From Gemmatimonadota bacterium (lineage in GTDB: Bacteria; Gemmatimonadota; Gemmatimonadetes; Gemmatimonadales; Gemmatimonadaceae), in contig JADJAD010000006.1 in assembly GCA_016704465.1 (NCBI GenBank), forward strand, positions 409,037 to 473,036: a stretch of 64,000 nt of DNA, written 5' to 3'. This document shows positions 8,953 to 16,992 of the stretch, one piece after another. The notes beneath the pieces were generated by a model, which had not been told where the DNA came from, made no database searches, and saw nothing but the letters and a program-made list of their open reading frames with translations. Each line of letters starts with the position of its first letter. Position 1 is the stretch's first letter. The position numbers and the translations under genes are program-made.

Positions 8953-9040
8953 GCCTAACAAGCGCTTGAGGCTGGCGCCAGCGCGCTCCGCGCGCTGGCG
9001 CTCCGTTGAAATGCGGCGCAGCTTAAGCGTAGCGTTGAGG
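8953..9040 (+). repeat. attC-like site 4
   Basis: R'' GCCTAAC complements the R' (GTTAGGC, 7991) at the start of its cassette. A long GC-rich hairpin (CGCCAGCGCG/CGCGCTGGCG) lies in the middle, L' contains GCAGCTTAAGCG, and a weak R' GTTGAGG follows. The right half is partly decayed. Confidence 0.6.
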
Positions 9041-9217
9041 ATGTAGGATAAGTCGACGGTCGAATCCGAACCGTTCGTTGTGGAAAATTCGACGGCCACA
9101 GTTGCCCCAGGATCGACGATCGCCTCATCGATGATGGTTTCGGTATGGAGGAAATCGGATCAAGCGGCGGGGCTCGGACTTATCTTACAGCCTCGTTAGG
9201 CCGCTTCCCAATTGCTG
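9041..9217 (+). other. Short cassette remnant without a gene
   Basis: Between the weak R' of attC 4 and the intact R' box GTTAGGC at 9195-9201 lie about 150 bases with no supportable reading frame on either strand and no matching R'' (CCTCAAC would be expected). It may be a deleted cassette or a damaged attC. Confidence 0.4.
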
Positions 9218-10090
9218 ATGACTCGTCGCAGCTCGACGCTCTGGCGCCGCTTTGAACTGGTCGTTGCCTCCTTGGAGCGAGCGCTGAGTCCCCAAGGCGC
9301 GGTCGTTACGTCTCCAGATCGCTTGCGCGATCGGGTCACCGGTCGACTCCGCGAGGTGGACGCGACCGTGCGCATTGTACGTCCCAACGGAACCGAGGAG
9401 CTGACAGCAATCGAATGTCGACGCCGGAAATGCCGACAGGATGACCCGTGGATCGAACAGCTCGCCTCGAAGCAGCACAAGATCGGAGCCGATCGCGTGA
9501 TCGCCGTCTCCTCTAGGGGATTCTCCGAATCTGCCAAGCTGTCGGCCAATCACTTCGGCATCGCTCTCCGCACACGTGCTGAGCTTTCCGACCCCCGCGA
9601 AGTCGAAAAGTTGTTCGCTGGCTATTCGTTGGCGGCAACCATTACGGACTTCCAAGTGTTCTCGATCGATCTAGTCGATCGTGACGGGGTTCAGTTGCCT
9701 CGACACGAACTGGAAGCGCTCTTTTCGAGTACCTCACTCGATACCAAGTTCCTTCTCGACGAGAACGGGCGTCCATGGGGCTCAGCTGATGGCGTCTGCC
9801 GCAGGATTGGCGATCACGACGTCCCAGTCGATGGCACGCCAGTAGAGAAGTGGTCGACAATCATATTTCCCGCACGCCTGGCCTTCGTGCGCCTTACAAG
9901 CGGACTTCGAGAGCTCGGCTCAATGAGACTTGGAGTCCGCTTCGCACGATACACGCGCTCTTTTACGAAGTCCTATTCCGCCTCGTATTCATCGCTCGAC
10001 GCGAAGCTGACGACAGTTCTGTCTGGCGACGCGGTCCTCGATGGCGGGGAACGACTGGTCATGACGGTTCATCTCGCTGAGCCGTCGTAG
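9218..10090 (+). CDS. PD-(D/E)XK-nuclease-like protein in a gene cassette
   Basis: A 290-residue protein that I do not recognise as a named family. Residues about 1-130 resemble restriction-type nuclease folds of the Mrr sort: an Asp in REVDATVRIV, then ELTAIECRRRK (E-x-K-like), then a helix QLASKQHKIGADRVIAVSS. The C-terminal half (about 140-290) has no motif that I know. ATG at 9218 is chosen over TTG at 9212. The cassette begins with R' GTTAGGC (9195) and its R'' (10100) is an exact complement. It could be a standalone defence nuclease; this is inference from fold-like motifs only. Confidence 0.65.
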   Translation: MTRRSSTLWRRFELVVASLERALSPQGAVVTSPDRLRDRVTGRLREVDATVRIVRPNGTEELTAIECRRRKCRQDDPWIEQLASKQHKIGADRVIAVSSRGFSESAKLSANHFGIALRTRAELSDPREVEKLFAGYSLAATITDFQVFSIDLVDRDGVQLPRHELEALFSSTSLDTKFLLDENGRPWGSADGVCRRIGDHDVPVDGTPVEKWSTIIFPARLAFVRLTSGLRELGSMRLGVRFARYTRSFTKSYSASYSSLDAKLTTVLSGDAVLDGGERLVMTVHLAEPS

Positions 10091-10180
10091 CCCGCCGCGG
10101 CCTAACGGTAGTTGGAGCAGACGGCGGAACCTGCCTCACTTTGGTTGACACTTCCACCTAACTGAGATCGGAGGTGTCTG

Positions 10181-10540
10181 ATGCCACGCGCGGGGCCGAG
10201 GAAGATTCAGAAGTACAGCGATGCGTTCAAGCTGACGGCGGTGCGCATGACCCAGCAGCCGGGGATGCAGGTGAAGACGGTGGCGGCGGGACTCGACATT
10301 CACCCCTTCATGCTGTCGCGCTGGCGCAAGGAAGTGCGCGACGGCGTCATTCGTGGGCGTCTCCCGCGCCGCACACCGGCCGGTCCGTCCCGGGATCTGG
10401 TGCAGCTGCAGGCTCGAGCGAGCGCGCACGCGCTGTTGCAGGAGGAGCACGACCTCCTAAAAAAAGCCATCCGGTTCTGTTCCGCTCGAAGGCCGAAACG
10501 TTCGCCTTCATCGACACCCAGTACGCCACGTACGGCGTGA
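10181..10540 (+). CDS. IS3-family OrfA (transposase DNA-binding part)
   Basis: A 119-residue protein with the helix-turn-helix of IS3 OrfA (KYSDAFKLTAVRM, then LDIHPFMLSRWRKEV) and a leucine-zipper-like helix (LLQEEHDLLKKAI). It ends shortly after the shift site in the unshifted frame. It is normally an inhibitor or partner of the fused transposase. GGAGGTGTCTG precedes the ATG. Confidence 0.85.
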   Translation: MPRAGPRKIQKYSDAFKLTAVRMTQQPGMQVKTVAAGLDIHPFMLSRWRKEVRDGVIRGRLPRRTPAGPSRDLVQLQARASAHALLQEEHDLLKKAIRFCSARRPKRSPSSTPSTPRTA

Positions 10541-11343
10541 CGCGGCTCTGTCGTCGCTACGGGGTCACGCGCGCCGGGTATTACGCCTGGCGCCGCCGCC
10601 CCCTCAGCGCCCATGCGCAACAGGACCGGACGTTGCTCACCGAGATTGCGCGCGTCTTCGCCCAGCACCACGGCCGCTACGGCAGTCCGCGCATCCATCA
10701 GGTGCTGACGACGCGTGGCTGGGCGGTAAGCCGCCGTCGCGTCGCCCGCCTAATGTACACCGCCGGGCTCCGCGCCAAGGCGGTGCGCGGCTATCGCGCG
10801 AAGGTCGGCACGCATCGCTTCTACGAACAGCATCCCAACCGCGTGCGCGCCCTCGCCGTCCAGCGTCGCAATCAGGTGTGGGTGGGCGACATCACCTACC
10901 TCACCGTCGCAGGCGAATGGCGCTACCTGGCCGTCGTGATGGATCGCTTCTCCCGCCGGATCCTCGCGTGGACCCTGCAGCGGCGCCGGGACGCACGGGT
11001 GACCACGGCCGTCCTACGGACCGCGGTGCGACACCGCCGCCCCCCGGCGGGCCTCACGTTTCACAGCGACCGCGGGTCCGAATATCTGGCCGCCCCGTTT
11101 CGCGATCGCCTCCGTGCGCTCGGCATTCAGCAGAGCGCCAGCGTCAGCGGTCCGGGAGACAATGCGCACATGGAGTCCTTCTTCCACTCCTTCAAGGCCG
11201 AGGCGGTCCGCGGCGTCGCGTTCGCGACCGAGCGCGCGCTCCGGCAGGTGCTCCGGCACTACTTCCGCTACTACAACCACACCCGCTTGCATTCCGCGCT
11301 TGGCTTTCGGTCTCCAGTTGACTACGAGTCGGAGGCGGCGTAG
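10181..11343 (+). CDS. IS3-family OrfAB transposase by -1 frameshift
   Basis: The catalytic part is read in the -1 frame after the A7 run at 10459-10465 (CTA AAA AAA G), a classical slippery sequence; the fusion is about 387 residues. The integrase-like (rve) domain shows all three acidic residues: Asp in VWVGDITYL, Asp in FHSDRGSEY and Glu in NAHMESFFHS. An HTH_21-like segment (HHGRYGSPRIH) precedes it. Both frames are intact, so the element may be active. Confidence 0.88.
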
Positions 11344-11503
11344 TTCCCTACGAGCTGTCAACCAAAGTGGAGCAGGATCCCAAGGGATCTATCGTGTGCG
11401 CGCGGCTCCCCCGCGCGCTCTATCAAGTTCCCTTGCAGGTGAACTAGGACGTTATGCCGTCAAGTGAGCGTAGGTGCTCGCATCAACAGAGGGAGTCGTC
11501 GCT

Positions 11504-12331
11504 ATGTCGAACTACTCCGAGGCAGTGAATGAGCACTATGGCCCGACTGACATCTCCGCGCGGATCATCGAGAGGCTAAAGGACGCGGGGAAGGACATCG
11601 GCAATCTCTCCCGGGACGATCTTTCTCCATTCGATGAGTTTCACACTGGCGGGCGAGAATCGACGCGCGAACTCGCTCGGTTCGCAGCACTTCGGCCTGG
11701 CCGCAAGCTTCTCGATGTGGGGAGCGGAATTGGCGGCCCGGCGCGTACCCTAGCGGCAGAATTCGCGTGCGAAGTAACCGGGGTGGATCTCACCGAGGAG
11801 TATTGCCGAGCCGCCGAGATGCTCACTGACAAGCTCGGCCTAGGGAGCAAGGTTCAGTTCCGATGCGCCAATGCCCTCGACATGCCCTTTGCCGACGGGT
11901 CGTTCGATGTTGTGTGGTCGCAGAACACCTTGATGAACATTGAGGACAAGATGCGACTGTTCCAGCAAATTCGTCGCGTACTGCGGCCTGGAGGGATCTT
12001 CGCATTCGAGACGGTCCTGGCCGGAACAACCCCCGATATCCACTTTCCTGTGTTTTGGGCCGATTCTCCGGCGCTGAGCTTTCTGCCCAAGCCCTCAGAA
12101 CTCAAGGGACAACTATCGTCCGCAGGTCTACGCGAAACCGCGTGGGAAGATACAACAGCGCGATCGATCGCGAATCAACGGAAGCGCAAAGGAGCCATCC
12201 AACGCGACGGACCGCCTGTGCTTGGCCTAGGAGTCATTGTGCCGAAGGACGTACTTGCGAAAATGGACAATGTCCTCCGCAATAGCGAAGAGTCTCGAAC
12301 CATGACAGCGCAGGCTGTGTACACCGTATGA
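11504..12331 (+). CDS. SAM-dependent methyltransferase (class I) in a gene cassette
   Basis: A 275-residue class I methyltransferase. Motif I is LLDVGSGIGGPAR (about 76-88), the acidic end of strand beta2 is TGVDLTEEY, and the post-I region FRCANALDMPFADGSFDVVWS is typical of UbiE/sarcosine-methyltransferase-like enzymes. The C-terminal part is short and partly aberrant (a Lys/Arg-rich stretch NQRKRKGAIQRD). The ATG is preceded by GAGGGAG. The cassette starts at R' GTTATGC and ends with attC 6. The substrate is unknown; small-molecule methyltransferases are frequent cassette cargo. Confidence 0.85.
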   Translation: MSNYSEAVNEHYGPTDISARIIERLKDAGKDIGNLSRDDLSPFDEFHTGGRESTRELARFAALRPGRKLLDVGSGIGGPARTLAAEFACEVTGVDLTEEYCRAAEMLTDKLGLGSKVQFRCANALDMPFADGSFDVVWSQNTLMNIEDKMRLFQQIRRVLRPGGIFAFETVLAGTTPDIHFPVFWADSPALSFLPKPSELKGQLSSAGLRETAWEDTTARSIANQRKRKGAIQRDGPPVLGLGVIVPKDVLAKMDNVLRNSEESRTMTAQAVYTV

Positions 12332-12373
12332 CGGTTGAGTGCAACGAGCAAATGCAACACGCATGAATGCCAC

Positions 12374-12434
12374 GCCTAACCACTCGGTTGAGCCGACTTG
12401 CCTTCGGCAAGCGGCTCACCTCGGACGGTTCGAC
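12374..12434 (+). repeat. attC-like site 6 (end of array)
   Basis: R'' GCCTAAC, stem TGAGCCG/CGGCTCA with an inner CTTGCC/GGCAAG hairpin and TTC loop, and a degenerate R' GTTCGAC. It is the last recognisable site of the array. Confidence 0.6.
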
Positions 12435-12611
12435 ATCAGCCTGACTTCGCCGCTATTTCCAGCGATGTCTCATGCTCGTCCCACCATTTCGAATCGCCTC
12501 CCGAAGGAACTAGCACTCATCTACCGCTGATAGCCTGAGGTGCATGACGCGTGCAGTCGACTCCTCAGGTAATACTCTCTCTCCGAGATCGCCACTTGGG
12601 CGCAGACAACA

Positions 12612-12638
12612 ACGGGCGCCCCTCATCAGGGCGCCCGT
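12612..12638 (-). terminator. Terminator of the DUF305/LVIVD operon
   Basis: ACGGGCGCCC pairs perfectly with GGGCGCCCGT around a 7-base loop, 26 bases after the stop of the LVIVD gene. On the minus strand it is followed by GTTGTTGTCT. It also separates the cassette array from the operon. Confidence 0.75.
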
Positions 12639-12663
12639 CGTCATTCACGTCTCGATCCGCGAC

Positions 12664-14496
12664 CTACTTGGACGCCGCCGCGAGACGCCGGATCTCGCCG
12701 GCCATGGTACGCACGCGCGCACCGTCCTTCGCTCCAGCGACATCCTTGTCCACGTCCCGCGCGAGTGCGTTCAACGCGGTTGCACGGGCGACACCACTCT
12801 TCATCTCCGCGATGTCGAGAGCGGAGGAGATGGCTGCCGTTCGCGCCGATGCGAGCCCGCTGTTCCGCACCAGCTGATCGAGATACGACCGCACGACAAC
12901 GAACGCAGGCGGCCACGTCATCTTCGGCTGGCTCTGCGGGTTGTAGGCATCGAATCGCACCAGCTTCGCCGCCGCAATCTCGTTCGCCGACAGCTGAGCG
13001 CTCGGCGTCAGCTCCAGGATGTCCATCCCGCGGTCGAGCTCCGACGAGAAGATCAGGCCGTTCCAGTAGTACGCCCCCCACGAACCGCCGATGGCATTGC
13101 CTCCGCCTCGCACGTTGGGATCCACAGGTGGTTGCGGCACATCGGCGCCCCGTGGAGGAGTGATGGAGCCGCGGTCGAAATACCCGATCTCGAAGGCCGA
13201 GTCGGCGCTGGTGAAGTCCATGATGTTCACGCCACCCTGATACCACCCCTGCACGTACAGGTCGCGCCCGGGCACCGGGATGATCCCGCCGTTGTGCGAT
13301 ACGCAGTTCTCCTCGGCAGCCTGCGCCGATGGGAGCTTGAAGTAGGCACGCTGCGTCTGCTTCTTCTTCGCGTCGAGCGTGATCACCGTGTTGCCGCCCA
13401 GCTCGATCATGCTCGACGCCTGGCACATCGGGCCGGTGCCGCCGCCCCACTCATCGGTCTGGATCAGCTTCTTCCCATCGTTGCTGAATGCCGCCGTATG
13501 CCGGCCCTGGAAGTTGTTCGTATCGGTGAGCGCGTCGAGGCGAACCGGCTTCTCTGGGTTCGAGATGTCCACGACGATCGAGTGCGTGGAGCAGGACGCC
13601 GCGAGCAGGTTCATCTCGGGATACGCCGTCACGTCGTGGCAATTGCGCGGTCCGGTCGGCATCTCCGGATCCGGCGCCGTGCGGTTGGCCATGGCCGCCT
13701 GCCGGCGCGGGTCTGCCGGTGCGCAGAACTGCTTGCACTCCCCCTCACCATCGAGGCCGGTGAAGATGCGCGCCCCCGGAATCACGTGGGCCTGCTCGGG
13801 GTGATCGAGCGGCACCTTGATGATGTCGAGCTGGAAGAGCGAGTTCGTGGGGTCGGAAGGGTCCGTGCCGTTGTTGCACCCCGCCAGTTCCGTCTCCGGC
13901 CGGGCGGCCTGCTGTCCCGAGACGTACAGGTATATGGTCCGTGGATCCTTCGGGCTGGGAACCAAGGTGTGCGTGTGGGAGCCTTTGCAGGTCTGCACGT
14001 TCTTCACGAGCTTCGGCGCCTTCGGATTGGACACGTCGAAGATGCGCACGCCGGCCATGTGGTCCTTCGGATCCTGCACGCCGCCGTCGCCGCAATCGTT
14101 GCGGTTGCCCGCCCCCTCGGCGGACAGGAAGAGCAGGTTGCCGACGATGGTCGGATCACCCTGCGAGGTGATGCACTTCGTCGCCGACGCCATCACGGGG
14201 TTGGCGGGGTCCGTAATGTCCCAGATCGTGAAGCCGGCGAAGTTGGCCTGGTAGACGTAGTGCGTGCCGAATGCCAAGTCCGAGTTGATGTACTTCAAGC
14301 CGGCCGCCGAGTCGAATGCCGCCGGCTTCTTCACGTGCGACACCTGCTTCATGTTGCTGATCGCAATGCCCGCGTCATACCGGCCGGGCTTGAGGTTGCT
14401 TCGGGGATCCTTGCTGGTCGGATACGTCTGTGCCAACACAATCGACGGCACGACGCTGGTCGCCAGCAGCAAGATGAAGCCACGCATCATACGCAT
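12664..14496 (-). CDS. Secreted LVIVD-repeat (beta-propeller) protein
   Basis: A 610-residue protein with a Sec signal peptide (GFILLLATSVVPSIVLAQ). At least four LVIVD-type propeller repeats are seen, each with a D-I/V-T/S-x-P-x-x-P core (FTIWDITDPANPV, VRIFDVSNPKAPKL, IVVDISNPEKPVRL, VNIMDFTSADSAF). Such secreted proteins are common in this type of bacterium and their function is unknown. Several His/Cys-rich loops (KGSHTHTL, NCHDV) could bind metal. It lies 41 bases downstream of a DUF305 gene and is probably co-transcribed with it. GGAG precedes the start. Confidence 0.82.
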   Translation of the reverse strand: MRMMRGFILLLATSVVPSIVLAQTYPTSKDPRSNLKPGRYDAGIAISNMKQVSHVKKPAAFDSAAGLKYINSDLAFGTHYVYQANFAGFTIWDITDPANPVMASATKCITSQGDPTIVGNLLFLSAEGAGNRNDCGDGGVQDPKDHMAGVRIFDVSNPKAPKLVKNVQTCKGSHTHTLVPSPKDPRTIYLYVSGQQAARPETELAGCNNGTDPSDPTNSLFQLDIIKVPLDHPEQAHVIPGARIFTGLDGEGECKQFCAPADPRRQAAMANRTAPDPEMPTGPRNCHDVTAYPEMNLLAASCSTHSIVVDISNPEKPVRLDALTDTNNFQGRHTAAFSNDGKKLIQTDEWGGGTGPMCQASSMIELGGNTVITLDAKKKQTQRAYFKLPSAQAAEENCVSHNGGIIPVPGRDLYVQGWYQGGVNIMDFTSADSAFEIGYFDRGSITPPRGADVPQPPVDPNVRGGGNAIGGSWGAYYWNGLIFSSELDRGMDILELTPSAQLSANEIAAAKLVRFDAYNPQSQPKMTWPPAFVVVRSYLDQLVRNSGLASARTAAISSALDIAEMKSGVARATALNALARDVDKDVAGAKDGARVRTMAGEIRRLAAASK

Positions 14497-14537
14497 TCAG
14501 GGTTTCTCCGGAGGAGGCAACGTGGGGCGATTCACTC

Positions 14538-15146
14538 TCAAGGGAGCTGCGACAGCAGGCGCCGCATGATACCTATTTCGGCGGTCTGGGACGTGACGAC
14601 ATCGTTAGCGAAGACATTGGCATCCACTTCCTGACCGGCGCCCGGGGACTTGAAGAGGTCGTCCACCATTTTGAGCGCGCCGGCGTGGTGCTTGATCATT
14701 CCGACCAGAAAGAGCCGGTCAAAGGCAACGCCCTTCGCCTCGCTCATCGCCTTGAGCTCGTCGTCGGTGAGCATGCCGTCCATCCGCATGCCATGCCAGG
14801 AGGCCGTGTCCGGGGCGAACTGCCCATGCCGGCGGAGCCACTCCTGCATGATGACGATCTCAGGCACCTGCGACTGGTCGATCTTCCGCGAGAGCTTGAG
14901 CACCTGCGGATTGGCGCCGTTCGACTCCGCCATCCGCGACATCACGATGGCCTGGGCGTGGTGGGCGATCATCCCCTGCATGAACTCGACATCCGCCTTC
15001 GTATAGAGCGCGCCCTTCGGGATGACGATCTCAGCGCCCATGCTGTGCTTGCTGTGATCCATGCCCGCCTGTGCGACGGCGCGTGACGAGGCGCCGGCAA
15101 GCAGGCAGGCAACGGTGAAAGCGAGTATCGGACGAGACGCAGTCAT
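14538..15146 (-). CDS. DUF305 protein (ferritin-like, putative metal binding, secreted)
   Basis: A 202-residue protein with a signal peptide (to about 25) and a tandem DUF305 four-helix fold. Each half has a His/Met pattern: DVEFMQGMIAHHAQAIVMS in the first and LFLVGMIKHHAGALKM in the second, plus MDHSKHSMG near the mature N-terminus. Some members bind copper in the periplasm (CopM-like), which I infer here from the His/Met motifs. It is the first gene of an operon with the LVIVD protein; CCGGAG precedes the ATG. A LytTR regulator gene starts divergently 109 bases away. Confidence 0.85.
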   Translation of the reverse strand: MTASRPILAFTVACLLAGASSRAVAQAGMDHSKHSMGAEIVIPKGALYTKADVEFMQGMIAHHAQAIVMSRMAESNGANPQVLKLSRKIDQSQVPEIVIMQEWLRRHGQFAPDTASWHGMRMDGMLTDDELKAMSEAKGVAFDRLFLVGMIKHHAGALKMVDDLFKSPGAGQEVDANVFANDVVTSQTAEIGIMRRLLSQLP

Positions 15147-15254
15147 GGCAAATGTGCTCCGGAGGCAACCGACTTATGAAGCACGCCGGCGGAGAATGGC
15201 GCAAGGGAGGACCCGCGATCTCGCACGAATACGTGGCGAGCATATGGAGCGTTT

Positions 15255-15725
15255 ATGCCCATCCGTGGGGGCCGGTGCAGCCGGGCGCCGGCGCCGGTGT
15301 CCCTTCGTGCCTCGTGCGCGCGGAACGCATTGACGCACGCCCTCCGCGCCATCGGCTTGGGCAGGGATCTGTCCCAAGCTCAGGTGACATTCAACGGATT
15401 CGCGAAGCGGTTCGTGATCCGTGACGCCGAAGGCATGTACTTCGTGCCCGTCGCGGACGTCGACCGCGTGGAGGCGGACGGTGACTACGTGGCGGTCATC
15501 GCCGGGGGGCGACACCACCTCGTGCGTCAAGCAATGCACGTCCTCGAATCGCGGCTCGACCCGGCGGAGTTCGTGCGCGTGCACCGGTCGCACATGGTGC
15601 GAATCGAGCGGATCCGCCGGGTGGAACCGTGTGGCCACGGCGAGTACGAGCTGACGCGAGCGGACGGCATCCGGGTCACCTCGAGCAGGAGCTACCGGGA
15701 GCAGGTGCGGCGGCTGCTCCGCTGA
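15255..15725 (+). CDS. LytTR-type DNA-binding regulator
   Basis: A 156-residue protein. The C-terminal two thirds (about 50-155) is a LytTR domain: DVDRVEADGDYVAV, then FVRVHRSHMVRIERI and the final RVTSSRSYREQVRRLL. There is no receiver domain and the first 45 residues are of low complexity, so the true start may be further in. LytTR proteins bind direct repeats upstream of targets. It is divergent from the DUF305/LVIVD operon, which may be its target. Confidence 0.78.
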   Translation: MPIRGGRCSRAPAPVSLRASCARNALTHALRAIGLGRDLSQAQVTFNGFAKRFVIRDAEGMYFVPVADVDRVEADGDYVAVIAGGRHHLVRQAMHVLESRLDPAEFVRVHRSHMVRIERIRRVEPCGHGEYELTRADGIRVTSSRSYREQVRRLLR

Positions 15726-15752
15726 CGCGCTGACACCAGTCGCGCCCCAGGG

Positions 15753-15774
15753 GTGGCGGAGACATCTCCGCCAC
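15753..15774 (+). terminator. Hairpin terminator after the LytTR gene
   Basis: GTGGCGGAGA and TCTCCGCCAC form a perfect 10-base inverted repeat with two bases between, 28 bases after the stop. No T tract follows. Confidence 0.55.
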
Positions 15775-16374
15775 GACCCGCACGTGCGCCCCGAGCTCCC
15801 CGGACGCCGCGGCGCCACCTCCTACGCCTTCCGCGCCTTTCGCGCCCCCAGCACCGTCGCCTCCTGCTGCGGCGCCAGCGCGAACCGCTGCGCCCTCTGC
15901 CTCGCCTGGCGCGCTACATCCGCGTTACCGCCACCAACCCCGCGCTGTACGCCGTGGCCCTTGCGACACCGCGTCTTCCGGGCCGGGCAGACACACGTGC
16001 GCGCGATCGGATCGCAGGCACAGTGTTGTGCGCTCGCTCCGCTCGCACCAGTTCCTTCGGCTGCAACTGAGCGTCGCTGCTGATATGACTTGGTTGTTGT
16101 CAGGGGTTGGGGCACGATCGTGAGAACAGCGTACAGTTGGACCGACGTGGGCGGGAGGCAGCATGCCCTCGCTGCTCAATTACACGTCGGGCGGTCGCGG
16201 GCTGATGTCCGAGATTCGTCGTGCGACCATCACGGTCCGTTAATACGCGCACCATAGGCCGACCGGTCGTGCGCACGGGGATGGGAGTGGTGGCAGTGAT
16301 CTGGATAGCGAGCAGCGCGAGCGCCGTCGGCACCGACGACATGACGGGAGGGCGTGACGCTTCCCACGGCACGG
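15775..16374. other. Gap without a supported gene
   Basis: 600 bases with no reading frame that resembles a protein, no RNA gene and no clear repeat. The base composition is patchier than in the flanking genes. Confidence 0.5.
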
Positions 16375-16992
16375 CTAGAAATTGAAACCGAAGTGCAGGC
16401 CCGGCTGCCCGTAGAAGAATCGTGGCCATCTATCGTCCACCTGTTTGAACGCATCTGGCATTCGTGACTGATACGGACGATGCGTAATGGCGATGGACGG
16501 TTGGAAGAACACCCTGTCCCTGAAGAGTCTCACGTGGTACCCGATGGAATACGTATTAAAGACTTGAAAGCCCTTGTCGATCTTCACATCGCTATCGTCT
16601 ACAAACGTTTGCCACGCAGGCATCACGTCTACCTGCCCGAACCAACGCTTCCGGAAGAATCGTTGATAGTTCAGTGACACGCCGTGCTCCCGAATATGGC
16701 CTGGGAACCCTTCTCCTTCCGCTTCGAACTTGCTGCCATAGGGAATGCCGATCGGCCAGCCATATCTCCATGTCTTGAACTCGAGCGACACGACATCGTG
16801 TCCTGTGATGCGATAGCCTACGTTCAGGTAGGTCATCTCAGGCGGATTATTGTCAGGGACAAGATTCGCCAGCATGAACAGGGTACTGCCGACAAAGTAC
16901 CGCTTGAAGGTGCTGTCTTGTGCGGCGTACTGTGCTCTCGCTTGGTGAGGGCTGGCCATCATCACGGCCAAGGCGAAGACGACAGTTCTCAT
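16375..16992 (-). CDS. Outer-membrane beta-barrel protein, unknown
   Basis: A 205-residue protein with a signal peptide (MRTVVFALAVMMASPHQARAQ) and alternating aromatic/polar strands (YLNVGYRITGHDVVSLEFKT, WFGQVDVMPAWQTFV) ending in FNF, the C-terminal Phe signature of outer-membrane proteins. No named family is recognised. The upstream oxidoreductase frame runs into it without a stop, but this ATG with its own signal peptide is clearly a separate gene start. It may report membrane or envelope function together with the other barrel protein nearby. Confidence 0.65.
   Translation of the reverse strand: MRTVVFALAVMMASPHQARAQYAAQDSTFKRYFVGSTLFMLANLVPDNNPPEMTYLNVGYRITGHDVVSLEFKTWRYGWPIGIPYGSKFEAEGEGFPGHIREHGVSLNYQRFFRKRWFGQVDVMPAWQTFVDDSDVKIDKGFQVFNTYSIGYHVRLFRDRVFFQPSIAITHRPYQSRMPDAFKQVDDRWPRFFYGQPGLHFGFNF

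Larger units (their letters stand above)
10132..11374 (+). mobile_element. IS3-family insertion sequence
   Basis: About 1243 bases with terminal inverted repeats beginning TG: the inner 14 bases CACTTTGGTTGACA are identical in inverted orientation at both ends (left 10137, right end in CAACCAAAGTG). It contains the two overlapping frames typical of IS3 elements with an A7 slippery run. No clear direct target repeat is seen; the flanks are GGAACC and GGATCC. It is inserted inside attC site 5. Confidence 0.9.
10100..11457 (+). repeat. attC site 5, split by an IS3-family insertion
   Basis: The left part (10100-10131) has R'' GCCTAAC and an L''-like TAGTT. The right part (11375-11457) has a GC hairpin (CGCGCGG/CCGCGCG), an L'-like AACTA and R' GTTATGC. 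Removing the IS rejoins a site of about 115 bases. Confidence 0.6.
3902..12434 (+). other. Integron cassette array lacking an integrase (CALIN)
   Basis: Six attC-like sites lie head to tail, each with an R'' box (RYYYAAC-like), paired L boxes and an R' box (GTT-). All recognisable genes between them are on the plus strand, as in gene cassettes. A cassette excised as a circle carries matching R'' and R' boxes, so in an array the R'' at a cassette's end should complement the R' at its start. This holds 7/7 for five cassettes (starting at 3902, 6363, 7500, 7991 and 9195) and 6/7 for the one at 11451. No IntI with its extra helix is present in the window. Part of the array may have decayed between 9034 and 9201. 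Confidence 0.75.

Noticed and set aside
16100..16429. Minus-strand frame with a hydrophobic stretch (TALALLAIQITATTPIPV)
   Set aside because: It overlaps the end of the outer-membrane protein gene and shows no family resemblance or ribosome binding site.
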